A DNA stretch of 31,595 nt from Armatimonadota bacterium (lineage in GTDB: Bacteria > Sysuimicrobiota > Sysuimicrobiia > Sysuimicrobiales > VGFF01): NCBI GenBank assembly GCA_016868955.1, contig VGFF01000003.1, forward strand, positions 1-31,595. The letters are read 5' to 3'. Below, in pieces: positions 1 to 8,380 of the stretch. The notes under the pieces were generated by a model. The model did not search any database. It saw only the letters and a program-made list of their open reading frames with translations, and was not told where the DNA came from. Within the stretch, counting starts at the first letter, position 1. Each line of letters starts with the position of its first letter. A program made the translations under genes and the position numbers.

Positions 1-1203
1 CTCGAGCTCGATCTCCACGACGCCTTGCCAATAAGATCGCGAGACGGCGCGCGTCGGCGTATACGTCGCGTATGCCAGGGTCAACTTCGCGCCCGCGAGG
101 AGCTCGCCAGAGAGGTCAACGCCGTATCCTGTGCCCGTATTGCAGGCGCCCGGACAGGTTCCCGCGGCGCTCGCGAGCGCCGCGGTGTCCACGCGGAGAT
201 TCAGTCCGACGAGCCAGTGCTCGCCGAGACGGATCTCCGCCCGCCCGCCCATCAACGAACGATGGGAAGTCTGGTCCGCTAGCGCCGACTGCGCGAACAA
301 GAAGATGTCGACGGGCCCCAGAGACGGAAACCAGAGTTGGATGCCGTCGCGCTGCTGGTCGTCGTAGAAGTCGTCGGAGTCGAGGAGAAGACCGATCGGG
401 CCCAGCGCGATCACGTCGCGACCGAGACGTATGTCCAGCCCTTCTACGCCCAACAGGTTGCGCAAATTCAAGTAAAGGCGCTCGACCTCGAACTGCAGGC
501 CGTTCGGAGCTCCGGTGCTCGGTCCGATACCAGACGCGTAGGTGAATCCCAACCGCAGGTAGATGCTCGTGCGCGCGTCGACGATGCCGTTGATCTCGAG
601 AGTCGCATTCGCTTCTTCAAGCGCTCCGTTCGAGCCGGGGCCTCTGTAGTTGTCGCCGGCAGCCCCTCCGGGCGTGATGGGAACGACGTAGCTGTACGTG
701 AAGTTGCCGACGATCAGCGTTTGATCTAGCCGCGACTTGATCGCCGCCAACTCGCTCTCCAGCGCTCCGATCCGCACGCCGAGCGCGGCCAGCTCGGCGC
801 GGAACTCTGCGACGAGGCGTTTCAGCGTCGCGAGGGTCTGGTCGTTGACGCCCTGCCGCGCGAGCGCGGCGCGGTAGCCGACCTCCGCGGCCGCGATGCG
901 CGCCTGCGTAGCCGCCAACGCGGGACCGAGAACCAGATCCGCGGGCGATGGCTGCGGTCTCGGGATGGCTTCGATTCGCGCGAGAATCCGCGCGACGATC
1001 ATCGCCATCTCGAAGCGCGACAACGGCTGCTTGCCACGGAACGAGCCGTCCGGATGACCCTCGACGACGCCTTTCGCGGCGAGCTCCGCGATTGCGTCGT
1101 AGGCCCAGTGATTCGTGGGAACGTCGGCGAACGGCTGCGCGGTCGCCGGCGCGAGCAGCGCGGCGAGCACTGCGGCCACGACGAGCACGGAAACGGATTT
1201 CAC
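1..1203 (-). CDS. SLH-domain outer-membrane porin, C-terminus cut by window edge
   Basis: The frame is open for 401 codons from a GTG start to the window edge, so the C-terminus is missing. Residues 1-22 are a signal peptide (basic KS, then an Ala/Leu/Val core ending ATA). Residues 24-70 form one S-layer homology domain with FADVPTNHWAYDAI, the GHPDGSFRG turn and LSRFEMAMIVARIL. A Pro-rich hinge is followed by a coiled coil (about 100-160, Leu/Ala heptads) and then, from about residue 162, alternating aromatic strands typical of a beta-barrel (TLIVGNFTYSYV, RLYLNLRNLLGVEGLDIRLG). In known families this architecture anchors the outer membrane to peptidoglycan or its secondary polymer through SLH and forms a pore. 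The GTG start is supported by AGAGGAG seven bases upstream and by the signal peptide. The transported solute cannot be inferred. Family assignment is firm; exact subfamily is not. Confidence 0.9.
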   Translation of the reverse strand, partial: MKSVSVLVVAAVLAALLAPATAQPFADVPTNHWAYDAIAELAAKGVVEGHPDGSFRGKQPLSRFEMAMIVARILARIEAIPRPQPSPADLVLGPALAATQARIAAAEVGYRAALARQGVNDQTLATLKRLVAEFRAELAALGVRIGALESELAAIKSRLDQTLIVGNFTYSYVVPITPGGAAGDNYRGPGSNGALEEANATLEINGIVDARTSIYLRLGFTYASGIGPSTGAPNGLQFEVERLYLNLRNLLGVEGLDIRLGRDVIALGPIGLLLDSDDFYDDQQRDGIQLWFPSLGPVDIFLFAQSALADQTSHRSLMGGRAEIRLGEHWLVGLNLRVDTAALASAAGTCPGACNTGTGYGVDLSGELLAGAKLTLAYATYTPTRAVSRSYWQGVVEIELE

Positions 1204-1310
1204 CAGTCGACTCCTCTAGTCGTAATATTCGTACTGACGTGTCACTGAAGCACACAGATAGAAGAGGAGACGCCGCGAGTCGGCACCCGGGCGTCCCCCT
1301 TCGCTAAAGA

Positions 1311-1339
1311 AGATTATTACTATATACGATTAATTGCAA
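1311..1339 (-). promoter_or_regulatory. candidate sigma-70-type promoter for the SLH porin
   Basis: An AT-rich island in a GC-rich region. On the minus strand it reads TTGCAA (1339-1334), 17 bases, then TAATCT (1316-1311), about 108 bases before the porin GTG. The spacing is ideal, but the -10 box matches the consensus only in part. This is a pattern match, not proof. Confidence 0.35.
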
Positions 1340-1373
1340 TACCCCGCGGCTTTGTGGGGTGTCCGCGGTTGAT

Positions 1374-1835
1374 CTAGGAGACTTCTACGATCGCTTCGAT
1401 CTCCACCGTCGTGTTGCCGGGCAACGAACCCATGCCAACGGCGGAACGGGCGTGACGGCCGGCGTCGCCGAGGACTTCCACGAACAGATCAGAACAGCCG
1501 TTGACGACCTTCGGCTGATCGCCGAAGCCCGGCACGCCGTTCACCATGCCGAGGACCTTCACCACGCGTTTCACCTTGTCGAGATCCCCGCCGGTGGCGT
1601 CCCGCAACGCCGCGAGCAGCCACGTGCCGACGAGCCGGGCATGCTGGTAGGCCTCTTCCCAAGTGAAGTCCTTGCCGACGTGACCCTTGGGAACCGTACC
1701 GTCCGGGCCGACGGGCGTCTTGCCCGACAAGAACACGAGGTTCCCCGTGCGGACCCAGTGAACGTAGTTGCCGGCGGGCTTGCCGAGCGTGGGCAGCGTG
1801 ATGTTCTTTTCCTTCAGTGTTGCTTCTGCGGACAT
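1374..1835 (-). CDS. RidA family protein (YjgF/YER057c/UK114), enamine/imine deaminase type
   Basis: 153 residues, the usual length of the longer RidA-like subgroup. Recognisable blocks are NYVHWVRTGNLVFLSGKTP near residue 25, the central helix region with LLAALRDATGGDLDKVKRVV, and ARSAVGMGSLPGNTTVEIEA near the end, which carries the Arg that binds the substrate carboxylate in active RidA. RidA proteins are cytosolic trimers that hydrolyse reactive enamine and imine intermediates released by PLP enzymes or during nitrogen-compound catabolism. The ATG has GGGAGGG just upstream. It lies 171 bases upstream of the porin on the same strand. Two enzymes that could feed it are in the window: a threonine-dehydratase-like protein and the amide-catabolic operon. 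That link is inference. Confidence 0.92.
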   Translation of the reverse strand: MSAEATLKEKNITLPTLGKPAGNYVHWVRTGNLVFLSGKTPVGPDGTVPKGHVGKDFTWEEAYQHARLVGTWLLAALRDATGGDLDKVKRVVKVLGMVNGVPGFGDQPKVVNGCSDLFVEVLGDAGRHARSAVGMGSLPGNTTVEIEAIVEVS

Positions 1836-1926
1836 ATACCCTCCCGAAGATGCGCGTGGGCAGCGCGTGGGTGTTCCCGGGAGTCAATTCGCGCGTGATC
1901 GGCGCGTTCCTTGACGGGGTTGAAAT

Positions 1927-2337
1927 CTAGCGGATCGCGGCCGTCGCCCACTTTGTTGTCAGAAGGTCGTCGACGCCCAGCTCGCTGTTCTCGTACGTCA
2001 TCGCTTCGGCGATCATCAGAGCGGTCAGGACGTCCGTACTGTCGATGGTCGGTGGAATCGTTTCCCGGCCGACCTTCGGCATTCGCCGGGTCGCTTCCAT
2101 CGGCTCGACCTCCTCGACTTCGCGGTGGAACGCGGTTACGTTCTCCGTCCAGTGGATCGGCCCTTTGCTGGGCGCGGCTTCGGCGAGCCACGGGGCTTCC
2201 TGGAGGATCTCGTTCACATCGCGAGGGGTCAGGATCAAGTTGCAGTGCCGGCAGCGAAACGCCGAGTCGGCGTGGGGCGACGTCCGGGTGATGTAGCAGT
2301 CGCAGCCGCGTGGGCACTTGATTCGCATGGGACGCAT
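1927..2337 (-). CDS. small zinc-ribbon-like protein of unknown function
   Basis: 136 residues from the ATG at 2337, which has GGAAG eight bases upstream; a TTG seven codons earlier is possible but has a poorer context. Near the N-terminus is KCPRGCDCYITRTSP followed about 18 residues later by RCRHCN, so two cysteine pairs could hold one zinc ion. The rest is acidic and hydrophilic, with no membrane segment or signal peptide; the C-terminal part (TDVLTALMIAEAMTYENSEL) is predicted helical. I do not recognise the family. It sits between the AbrB genes and ridA, on the same strand. Confidence 0.65.
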   Translation of the reverse strand: MRPMRIKCPRGCDCYITRTSPHADSAFRCRHCNLILTPRDVNEILQEAPWLAEAAPSKGPIHWTENVTAFHREVEEVEPMEATRRMPKVGRETIPPTIDSTDVLTALMIAEAMTYENSELGVDDLLTTKWATAAIR

Positions 2338-2408
2338 AAACGGCACTTCCAGGGGCAAGAGCGGCCCGTTCGAAGGCGGAAATCAGCAAATTCCAGGCCA
2401 GAACGGGG

Positions 2409-2888
2409 CTATCGCAGCCAGATGACGAGCCAGGGTGCGAGCGTCACGATCGTCACGACCCGCACGAGGTGAAAAGCGGCCACGAGCGTGGCGTCATACC
2501 CCATGTCGTCGGCGAGGAGAGAGATCTCGGTGATGCCCGCCGGCGCGGCGCACAACAACGCCGTCGGCCAGTTCCAGCCCGTCGCGCGCATGATGACATA
2601 CGCGACGCCCATGGACAGCACCACGATCGTGATCGTCAGTACGACCGCCGGGAGCAGCAGGCGCCCCGTCAAAACCGAAGACAGCGAAACCGACAGCCCC
2701 AGCATCATGCCCAGCACCATCTGGACGACGCGGCGGGCGGGCGTCGGCACCGTGGCAACGGGCCCCCCTGCTAGTCGGAGTACGCTGACCGCGAGCAGCG
2801 AACCGACGAGCGGCCCCGCCGGCACGTGCAGCCAATAGGCGGTCCACCCCCCGAATGCGCCAACTGCGAGCGTGCCGAGCATCTTCAC
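2409..2888 (-). CDS. AbrB-type membrane protein, C-terminal half protein
   Basis: 159 residues, almost entirely hydrophobic, with about five membrane segments. It matches one repeat of the AbrB membrane family (often mislabelled ammonia monooxygenase or regulator), including VPAGPLVGSLLAVSVLRLAGG, ALLCAAPAGITEISLLADDM and HLVRVVTIVTLAPWL. The characterised layout is one protein of about 350 residues with two such repeats; here each repeat has its own gene. The GTG start overlaps the TGA of the upstream half in the tetranucleotide GTGA, so translation is probably coupled and the two halves likely assemble as a heteromer. The substrate is unknown. Confidence 0.82.
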   Translation of the reverse strand: MKMLGTLAVGAFGGWTAYWLHVPAGPLVGSLLAVSVLRLAGGPVATVPTPARRVVQMVLGMMLGLSVSLSSVLTGRLLLPAVVLTITIVVLSMGVAYVIMRATGWNWPTALLCAAPAGITEISLLADDMGYDATLVAAFHLVRVVTIVTLAPWLVIWLR

Positions 2889-3403
2889 GGCGCCCCCCGA
2901 TCCGCCCTTGCGACGACGAGTCGCGCCAGCGGCACGAGGATGAACAGAGACAGCGTCACGCGGATCAACTGGATCCCAAGCACGGTATTCGCGTCGAGGC
3001 CGAGCGCCGACGCGAGCAAGACCATCTCCGGCATACCGCCGGGCGTGCCCGAGAGGATCGCCTCGCCGGTCCCGGGGCGAAGGGCCGATGAAATGACGAA
3101 CGTTCCGATGGCGACGCCGAGCAGCGTGCCGCCGATCATGAGGCCGGTCGCCGGCAAAGCCTGCCGCAGCCGGCGCAGCGATTCGGGGTTCGCGCGCGAT
3201 CCGAGCGCGGCGCCGACGACGATCTGCAGCCAAATGCGCGCTGGCGGGTTGATGCTCGGAAGATTCGGCAGGAACGTGTGCAGGATGACGACCGCGAGCA
3301 ACGCACCCAGCATCGCGCCCGCGGGGAGCCGGTAACGAAATCCCAACGATCCACCCAACACGCCTGAGACCGCGATCAGAACGAACGAGAAGAAATCGTG
3401 CAT
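2885..3403 (-). CDS. AbrB-type membrane protein, N-terminal half protein
   Basis: 172 residues with about five membrane segments. Motifs of the first AbrB repeat are visible: LGFRYRLPAGAMLGALLAVV, the LQIVVGAALG stretch, and AILSGTPGGMPEMVLLASAL followed by LGIQLIRVTLSLFILVPLARL. ATG at 3403 is preferred because longer upstream frames run into the divergent molybdenum hydroxylase gene. It overlaps the next AbrB half by 4 nt, so the pair is one transcription unit. It is transcribed divergently from the large catabolic operon, with 143 bases between the two starts. A role in transporting a substrate or product of that operon is possible but unproven. Confidence 0.82.
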   Translation of the reverse strand: MHDFFSFVLIAVSGVLGGSLGFRYRLPAGAMLGALLAVVILHTFLPNLPSINPPARIWLQIVVGAALGSRANPESLRRLRQALPATGLMIGGTLLGVAIGTFVISSALRPGTGEAILSGTPGGMPEMVLLASALGLDANTVLGIQLIRVTLSLFILVPLARLVVARADRGAP

Positions 3404-3546
3404 CGTGTCCGATCCTCGTTCTCGGGTGGACGCGGTGTTCCCTCCGGCCGGCCGGGTGCCGTACCCGCGCGGGCAGGTGCGGTCTCGCGCCGAAGCGAAC
3501 CCAAAGTGACGTTGGCATCCCCACCGGACGACACCGAGGCTGGCAC

Positions 3547-5649
3547 GTGACGATTCGCCCGCTTGCGCCGGGAACGCGTCACGACGGCTCGCGCTGGATC
3601 GGTCAACCGATCGCGCGGGTCGAGGACCGCAAGTTCGTGCGCGGCGCGGCGCGCTACGTCGACGAACTGACGCCGCCGCGCACGCTCCATCTGGCGGTCG
3701 TGCGGAGCGCGCACGCGCATGCCCGTGTCCGCCGCGTCGACTACGATCCGCTGCCCGCCGTGGCCGACCCCCAAACCGCGCGGTCGAGCGCGGTGCGATT
3801 GCCCGACAACGAGATGCTGTGCTGGGACCGCACGGCCGGCGACGTGGAAGGCGCGTTCCGCGCCGCGGCGGCCGTCGTGCGCGAGCACGTCTCCATTCCA
3901 CGTCTGGCGCCGGCGCCGATGGAGACGCGCGGCGCCGGCGCGGCCTACGATCCCGGCACGGACCAGTTGACCGTCTGGGTGTCGGCGCAGGATCCGCACC
4001 GGCCGCGCACCTTGCTGGCGCAGGCGCTGGGCCGTCCCGAGGAGCGCGTGCGCGTGATCACACCCGACGTCGGCGGCGGATTCGGCGGCAATGGGCACAT
4101 GCCGTCCGAAGTGATCCTGACGGCGCTCCTCGCAATGCGGTATGTGCGTCCGGTGAAGTGGATCGAAGACCGCACGGCCAATTTGCAGACCGGCTATCAC
4201 GGTCGCGGCCTCGCGGTCGACGTCGAAGCCGCGTTCGCCGCGGACAGGCGCCTGCTCGCGATGCGCGCGTCGTTCCTCGCCGATCTCGGCGCGTACCTGT
4301 ACCCGCCGACGCCGTTGATGCCGATCACGACGGCAATGTTGATGACCGGGACGCACCACGTGCCGGCGGCGGAGGCGCGCGTCGTCGGCGTCGCCACGAA
4401 TCGCTCCCCGACCGGTCCCTATCGCGGCGCCGGCCGGCCCGAGGCGGCGCTGATCGCCGAGCGCGTCATGGATGGCGGCGCCCGCGCGCTGGCGATCGAC
4501 CCGATCGAGATCCGCAAGCGCAACGTCATCCCGCCGGATCGAATCCCGTTCACCACCGCGCTGGGCATGCGATTCGACTCCGGCGACTATACGCCGACGT
4601 TGGAGCGCCTGGTGTCGTTGATGGATCTACCGCGGCGGCGTGAAGCGCAGGCGCGCGCCCGTGCCGCTGGCCGCCTGTCCGGGATCGGGATCGCGCTGTA
4701 CGTGGAGCACGCCGGCGCGCGCTTGTGGGAGAGCGCGGCCGTTCGCGTCGAGCCGGATGGGCGCGTCGTTGTGCGCAGGGGGTCGAATTCTCACGGCCAA
4801 GGACACCACACAGTCTTCGCGCAAGTCGTCGCCGAGGTTCTGCGCCTCGATCTGACGGCCGTGACAATCGAGCAAGGCGATTCGGCGGTCGTGCCACGCG
4901 GCGTCGGCACGTTCGGCAGCCGATCCATGAGCACCGGCGCGCCGGCGGCGTTTCTGGCGGCCCTTCGCGTGAAGGAGAAGATGTCGCGCATCGCCGCCCG
5001 CTTGCTGGAAGCCTCCGAAGACGATCTGGCGTGGCAGGACGATCGCATCGCGGTGCGCGGCGCACCCGATCGCGGCGTGCCGTTCGCGCAGGTCGCGTCG
5101 ATCGCTTATGACGCAGCGCGTCTTCCGGCCGGGCTCGAGATGGGGTTGGAGACGACCGAGTACTTTCGGATGACCGATCCGGTGTTTCCGTTCGGCGCCT
5201 ATGGCGCGATCGTCGATATCGATCCCGAAACCGGCGTGCTGAAGGTCGAAGAGATCTTCGCGGTCGACAACGCCGGTCGCATCCTCAATCCTTGGCTCGC
5301 GGAAGGACAGGTCTTCGGCGGCATCGTGCAAGGGTTTGGCGAGGCGGTGTGCGAGGAGTTCCGCTACGACGAGTTCGGGCAGCCGCGCACGAACACGCTC
5401 GCCGATTATGCGATGCCACGCGCGGCCGAGGTGCCGCTCCTCCACGGCGCGTTCCTCGAGACGCCGTCGCCGAACAATCCGCTCGGCACGAAGGGTATCG
5501 GCGAAGCCGGCGCCATCGGCACGCCAGCCGCGATCGCGAACGCCGTCGCGGACGCGCTTCATCCTATAGGAAATCCGCATGTTCAGATGCCCTACACGCC
5601 GGAGAAACTCTGGCGCGCGATTCATTTCGGAAAGCCGGGGAGGCCATGA
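3547..5649 (+). CDS. xanthine dehydrogenase/CoxL-family molybdopterin-binding large subunit, shortened N-terminal domain
   Basis: 700 residues. Molybdenum cofactor motifs are intact: VGGGFGGNGHM (about 175-185), GPYRGAGRPEAA (near 297), SHGQGHHTVFAQVV (near 417) and GTKGIGEAGAIG, whose Glu653 is the expected catalytic base. Such enzymes hydroxylate carbon next to nitrogen in heterocycles or oxidise aldehydes. The CoxL signature CSFR loop is absent, so it is not a CO dehydrogenase. The N-terminal a/b hammerhead is odd: SAHAHARVRRV runs directly into DYDPLPAVADP at residues 64-65, whereas family members have roughly 60-75 residues between these blocks. No FAD or 2Fe-2S subunit gene is adjacent. 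The GTG start has GAGG upstream. It overlaps the M20 gene by ATGA. Confidence 0.9.
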   Translation: MTIRPLAPGTRHDGSRWIGQPIARVEDRKFVRGAARYVDELTPPRTLHLAVVRSAHAHARVRRVDYDPLPAVADPQTARSSAVRLPDNEMLCWDRTAGDVEGAFRAAAAVVREHVSIPRLAPAPMETRGAGAAYDPGTDQLTVWVSAQDPHRPRTLLAQALGRPEERVRVITPDVGGGFGGNGHMPSEVILTALLAMRYVRPVKWIEDRTANLQTGYHGRGLAVDVEAAFAADRRLLAMRASFLADLGAYLYPPTPLMPITTAMLMTGTHHVPAAEARVVGVATNRSPTGPYRGAGRPEAALIAERVMDGGARALAIDPIEIRKRNVIPPDRIPFTTALGMRFDSGDYTPTLERLVSLMDLPRRREAQARARAAGRLSGIGIALYVEHAGARLWESAAVRVEPDGRVVVRRGSNSHGQGHHTVFAQVVAEVLRLDLTAVTIEQGDSAVVPRGVGTFGSRSMSTGAPAAFLAALRVKEKMSRIAARLLEASEDDLAWQDDRIAVRGAPDRGVPFAQVASIAYDAARLPAGLEMGLETTEYFRMTDPVFPFGAYGAIVDIDPETGVLKVEEIFAVDNAGRILNPWLAEGQVFGGIVQGFGEAVCEEFRYDEFGQPRTNTLADYAMPRAAEVPLLHGAFLETPSPNNPLGTKGIGEAGAIGTPAAIANAVADALHPIGNPHVQMPYTPEKLWRAIHFGKPGRP

Positions 5650-6788
5650 GCGATCCAATCCTGAGCTACCTGCAAGGACGCACGCAAGCAATGGTCGACA
5701 TGCTTGGCGTCTTCGTCAACCACGACACGCCGACGTCGGATTTCGCCGCGATCACGAAGCTGCAGAACGTCATCGCCGCCGAGTCGCGCGCGCGCGGCGG
5801 TCAGGTCGAGGTCATCTCGGCCGACGGGCAAGGGGCGGATCATCTGCGCGTGACCTTCGCCGGCGCGAATCCGAGCGCCAAGCCGGTGCTCGCGATGATC
5901 CACATCGACACCGTCTGGCCGATCGACGAAACGACGCGGCGGCCATTCCGCGTCGAGGGCGACAAGGCGACGGGCCCGGGCGCCTACGACATGAAGGCCG
6001 GCGGCGTTCAGACGCTATTCGCGTTGGAGGCACTGCAGCACGCGGGCATCCGGCCAAGCCGCCCCGTCTTGGTGCTGTTCACGACGGACGAAGAGACGGG
6101 CAGCATGACGTCGCGCGCGCTCGTCGAGACGGAAGCGCGAAAAGCGGAAGCGGCCCTGTGCATCGAGCCGTCGACGCCGCCGACCGGCGCGCTGAAGACC
6201 GCGCGCAAAGGCATCGGTATGTACACGCTGACGATCGGCGGGCGCGCCGCCCACGCCGGCGTCGAACCGGAGAAGGGCATCAGCGCGCTCGAGGAGCTCG
6301 CGCACCAGATCCTCTACCTGCAATCGTTGAACGACTTCGCGAAGGGAACGACCGTCACCGTCGGGGCGGCGTCGGGCGGCATGCGCCGCAACGTCGTGCC
6401 CGCCGACGCGCGCGCCGAGATCGATCTGCGATTCGTCACGGTGGCGGAGGGTGAGCGCGTCGAGAAGTTGATCCTCGGCTTACAGCCGAAGGTCACCGGC
6501 ACGACGATGGAGGTGACCGGATCGGTGAACCGCCCGGTCATGGAGCGCTCGCCCGGCACGGTGAAGCTGTTCGAGCTGGCAAAGAAGATCTGCGACGAGC
6601 TTGGGTTCGCGGTCGACGAGTCGATGAGCGGCGGCGGCAGCGACGGCAACTTCACGGCGCCGATCGTCGCGACGCTGGACGGTCTGGGGGCGGTCGGCGG
6701 CGGCGCGCACGCGCTGACCGAGCACGTGATCATCTCCGAGATCCCGCGGCGCGCGGCGATGCTCGCGCATCTGATCGCGCGCATCTAA
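5646..6788 (+). CDS. M20 family metallopeptidase, carboxypeptidase G2-like
   Basis: 380 residues, normal for the family. The two-zinc site is complete: His86 in MIHIDTVWP, Asp115 in GAYDMKAGG (bridging), catalytic Glu149 and ligand Glu150 in DEETGS, Glu174 in CIEPS, and His355 in GGGAHALTEH. The dimerisation domain lies at about 187-290 (ARKGIGMYTLTIGGRAAHAG). The HxDTVWP form points to the CPG2/ArgE-like branch, which hydrolyses N-acyl or peptide bonds beside a free carboxylate. There is no signal peptide, so it is cytosolic. The ATG overlaps the stop of the molybdenum hydroxylase gene by four bases, so the two are translated together. The true substrate is unknown; context suggests an N-acyl intermediate of the operon's pathway. 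Confidence 0.92.
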   Translation: MSDPILSYLQGRTQAMVDMLGVFVNHDTPTSDFAAITKLQNVIAAESRARGGQVEVISADGQGADHLRVTFAGANPSAKPVLAMIHIDTVWPIDETTRRPFRVEGDKATGPGAYDMKAGGVQTLFALEALQHAGIRPSRPVLVLFTTDEETGSMTSRALVETEARKAEAALCIEPSTPPTGALKTARKGIGMYTLTIGGRAAHAGVEPEKGISALEELAHQILYLQSLNDFAKGTTVTVGAASGGMRRNVVPADARAEIDLRFVTVAEGERVEKLILGLQPKVTGTTMEVTGSVNRPVMERSPGTVKLFELAKKICDELGFAVDESMSGGGSDGNFTAPIVATLDGLGAVGGGAHALTEHVIISEIPRRAAMLAHLIARI

Positions 6789-6873
6789 CGAGGCGCGGGC
6801 GGCGCTGGCGGAGCGACGCACAGCACGCGTGCGGAGTCGTAACAAGGACGGAACGATTCGAGGGACGGTGGAT

Positions 6874-8361
6874 ATGACGGAACGCGCGGATCTGCTGCTC
6901 ACGGGCGGCTACGTGCTCACGATGGATGACCAGAATCGGATCTATGATCCGGGCGCCGTGGCCATCGCCAACGGTCGCGTCGTCGCTGTCGGGCCCGAAG
7001 CCGAGGTCGCGCCGCGATTCCAGGCGGCGCAGACGTTGAACGTCCGCCATCACGCCGTGATGCCCGGATTGCTGGACATCTACTCGCACGCCGGCCACGG
7101 CTTGATCAAGGCGCTGTACCATCCACGGCTGGGTTGGCCGACGAACCGCGTGTACTTCCACGCCTCGACGCCGGAATGGTGGGAAGCCGAAGCGGAGCTG
7201 ACGGCGCTGGAGCGGCTGCGGTTCGGCGTCACGTTCGGGCACACCGTGCTCGGCGCGACACCGGCGCGCGCCGATGACGCGGTCTACGCCGACGCGCACA
7301 TGCGCGGCGTGCTGCGCGTCGGCATCCGCGAGATGGTCTCGGTCGGCCCGCCGGACCCGTTCGTGCCCCACGTCCCCGAGCCGTGGTCGGCGACCGACTG
7401 GCGGAGCGGTTCTCCCGTCGAGAAGCGGTTCACGTACGAGCAGTGCCTCGACGTCGCCGCCGAGGTCGTGCGCCGCTGGCACGGCACGCACGAGGGACGG
7501 ATGCGCGTGTCGCTGCATCCGCCGTATCTGTTCGGGCGCCACGCGAAGCACTCGCGCTTCCGCTACGACTACAAGCCCGAGGACACGAAGGTCGTCATCG
7601 ATCGCGCCGTCGAGATGCGAGCGCTCGCCGACCAACTCGGCGTCTCGATCATCACGCACGTGTTCCGCGACAGCATCGCCTGGGGATACGAGCACATGGG
7701 CAAGTCGATGTTCGGCGTGCTCAAGCCGGACGTGCTCTTGGCGCACTCCAACGGCCTGAGCGCGCACGAGGTCGAGCTCGTCGGACAGTCCGGCGCCGCC
7801 GTCGTCTGGGCGCCGTCGACGGGCGAGAACGCCTGGTACGGCCTCTGCCCCGTCCCCGCCCTGCTCGCCCGCGGCGTGCGCGTCGCGATCTGCACCGACG
7901 GCAACGCGCCGCGATTCTCGATGGATCTCTGGAAGGACATGTACCGGGCGATCCTCACGCAGGCGATCGAGAAGCACGACATGGGCGCGCTCGCGGCCGG
8001 CCGGGTGCTGCGCATGGTCACGATCGAGGCGGCGCGGGCGCTCGGCGTCGGCCGCGAGGTGGGGTCGCTGGAGGCCGGCAAGCTCGCCGACGTCATCACG
8101 GTGGACCTGCGCGCGCCGCACCTGACGCCGCGCATCGCGATCCCGAACCTGCTTGCGTTCTACGTGCAAGGGCACGACGTGAGCTCGGTCATCGTCGGCG
8201 GGCGGCTGCTCATGCACGACCGCAAGGTGCTCACGGTCAGCCCGGACGCGGTGATCGAGCGCGGCCAGGCCGAGGCGGAAGCGGCGTTCCGGCGCCACCC
8301 CGTCGACGAATTCATGAAGTGGGACGACGTGTACTGGAACGCGGCGATGTGGCCGGAGTGA
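6874..8361 (+). CDS. amidohydrolase A, non-canonical metal site (TRZ/ATZ-like)
   Basis: 495 residues. The N-terminal small beta domain (LLLTGGYVLTMDDQ) and the C-terminal one (GSLEAGKLADVITVDL) flank a TIM barrel, as in ATZ/TRZ and cytosine-deaminase-like hydrolases. Later ligands are visible: His215 (SLHPPYLF), His262 (IITHVFRD), His291 (LLAHSNGL) and Asp342 (ICTDGNAPRFSMDLWK). The first-strand HxH motif is replaced: PGLLDIYSHAGHG has Tyr70 at the first His position, keeping His72 and adding His75. ATG at 6874 has AGGGA eight bases upstream. It lies 85 nt after the M20 gene and 19 nt before the permease. Its closest relative here is amidohydrolase C. The reaction is presumed hydrolysis of a C-N bond; substrate unknown. 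Confidence 0.9.
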   Translation: MTERADLLLTGGYVLTMDDQNRIYDPGAVAIANGRVVAVGPEAEVAPRFQAAQTLNVRHHAVMPGLLDIYSHAGHGLIKALYHPRLGWPTNRVYFHASTPEWWEAEAELTALERLRFGVTFGHTVLGATPARADDAVYADAHMRGVLRVGIREMVSVGPPDPFVPHVPEPWSATDWRSGSPVEKRFTYEQCLDVAAEVVRRWHGTHEGRMRVSLHPPYLFGRHAKHSRFRYDYKPEDTKVVIDRAVEMRALADQLGVSIITHVFRDSIAWGYEHMGKSMFGVLKPDVLLAHSNGLSAHEVELVGQSGAAVVWAPSTGENAWYGLCPVPALLARGVRVAICTDGNAPRFSMDLWKDMYRAILTQAIEKHDMGALAAGRVLRMVTIEAARALGVGREVGSLEAGKLADVITVDLRAPHLTPRIAIPNLLAFYVQGHDVSSVIVGGRLLMHDRKVLTVSPDAVIERGQAEAEAAFRRHPVDEFMKWDDVYWNAAMWPE

Positions 8362-8380
8362 ACCGCTAGCAGCGGCCGTC

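Noticed and set aside
1341..1360. ACCCC/GGGGT inverted repeat after ridA as a terminator
   Set aside because: Only five base pairs with a ten-base loop and no T-run; too weak to claim.
3376..4359. Minus-strand open frame overlapping the start of the molybdenum hydroxylase
   Set aside because: It is incompatible with the confident plus-strand gene and has no recognisable motif.
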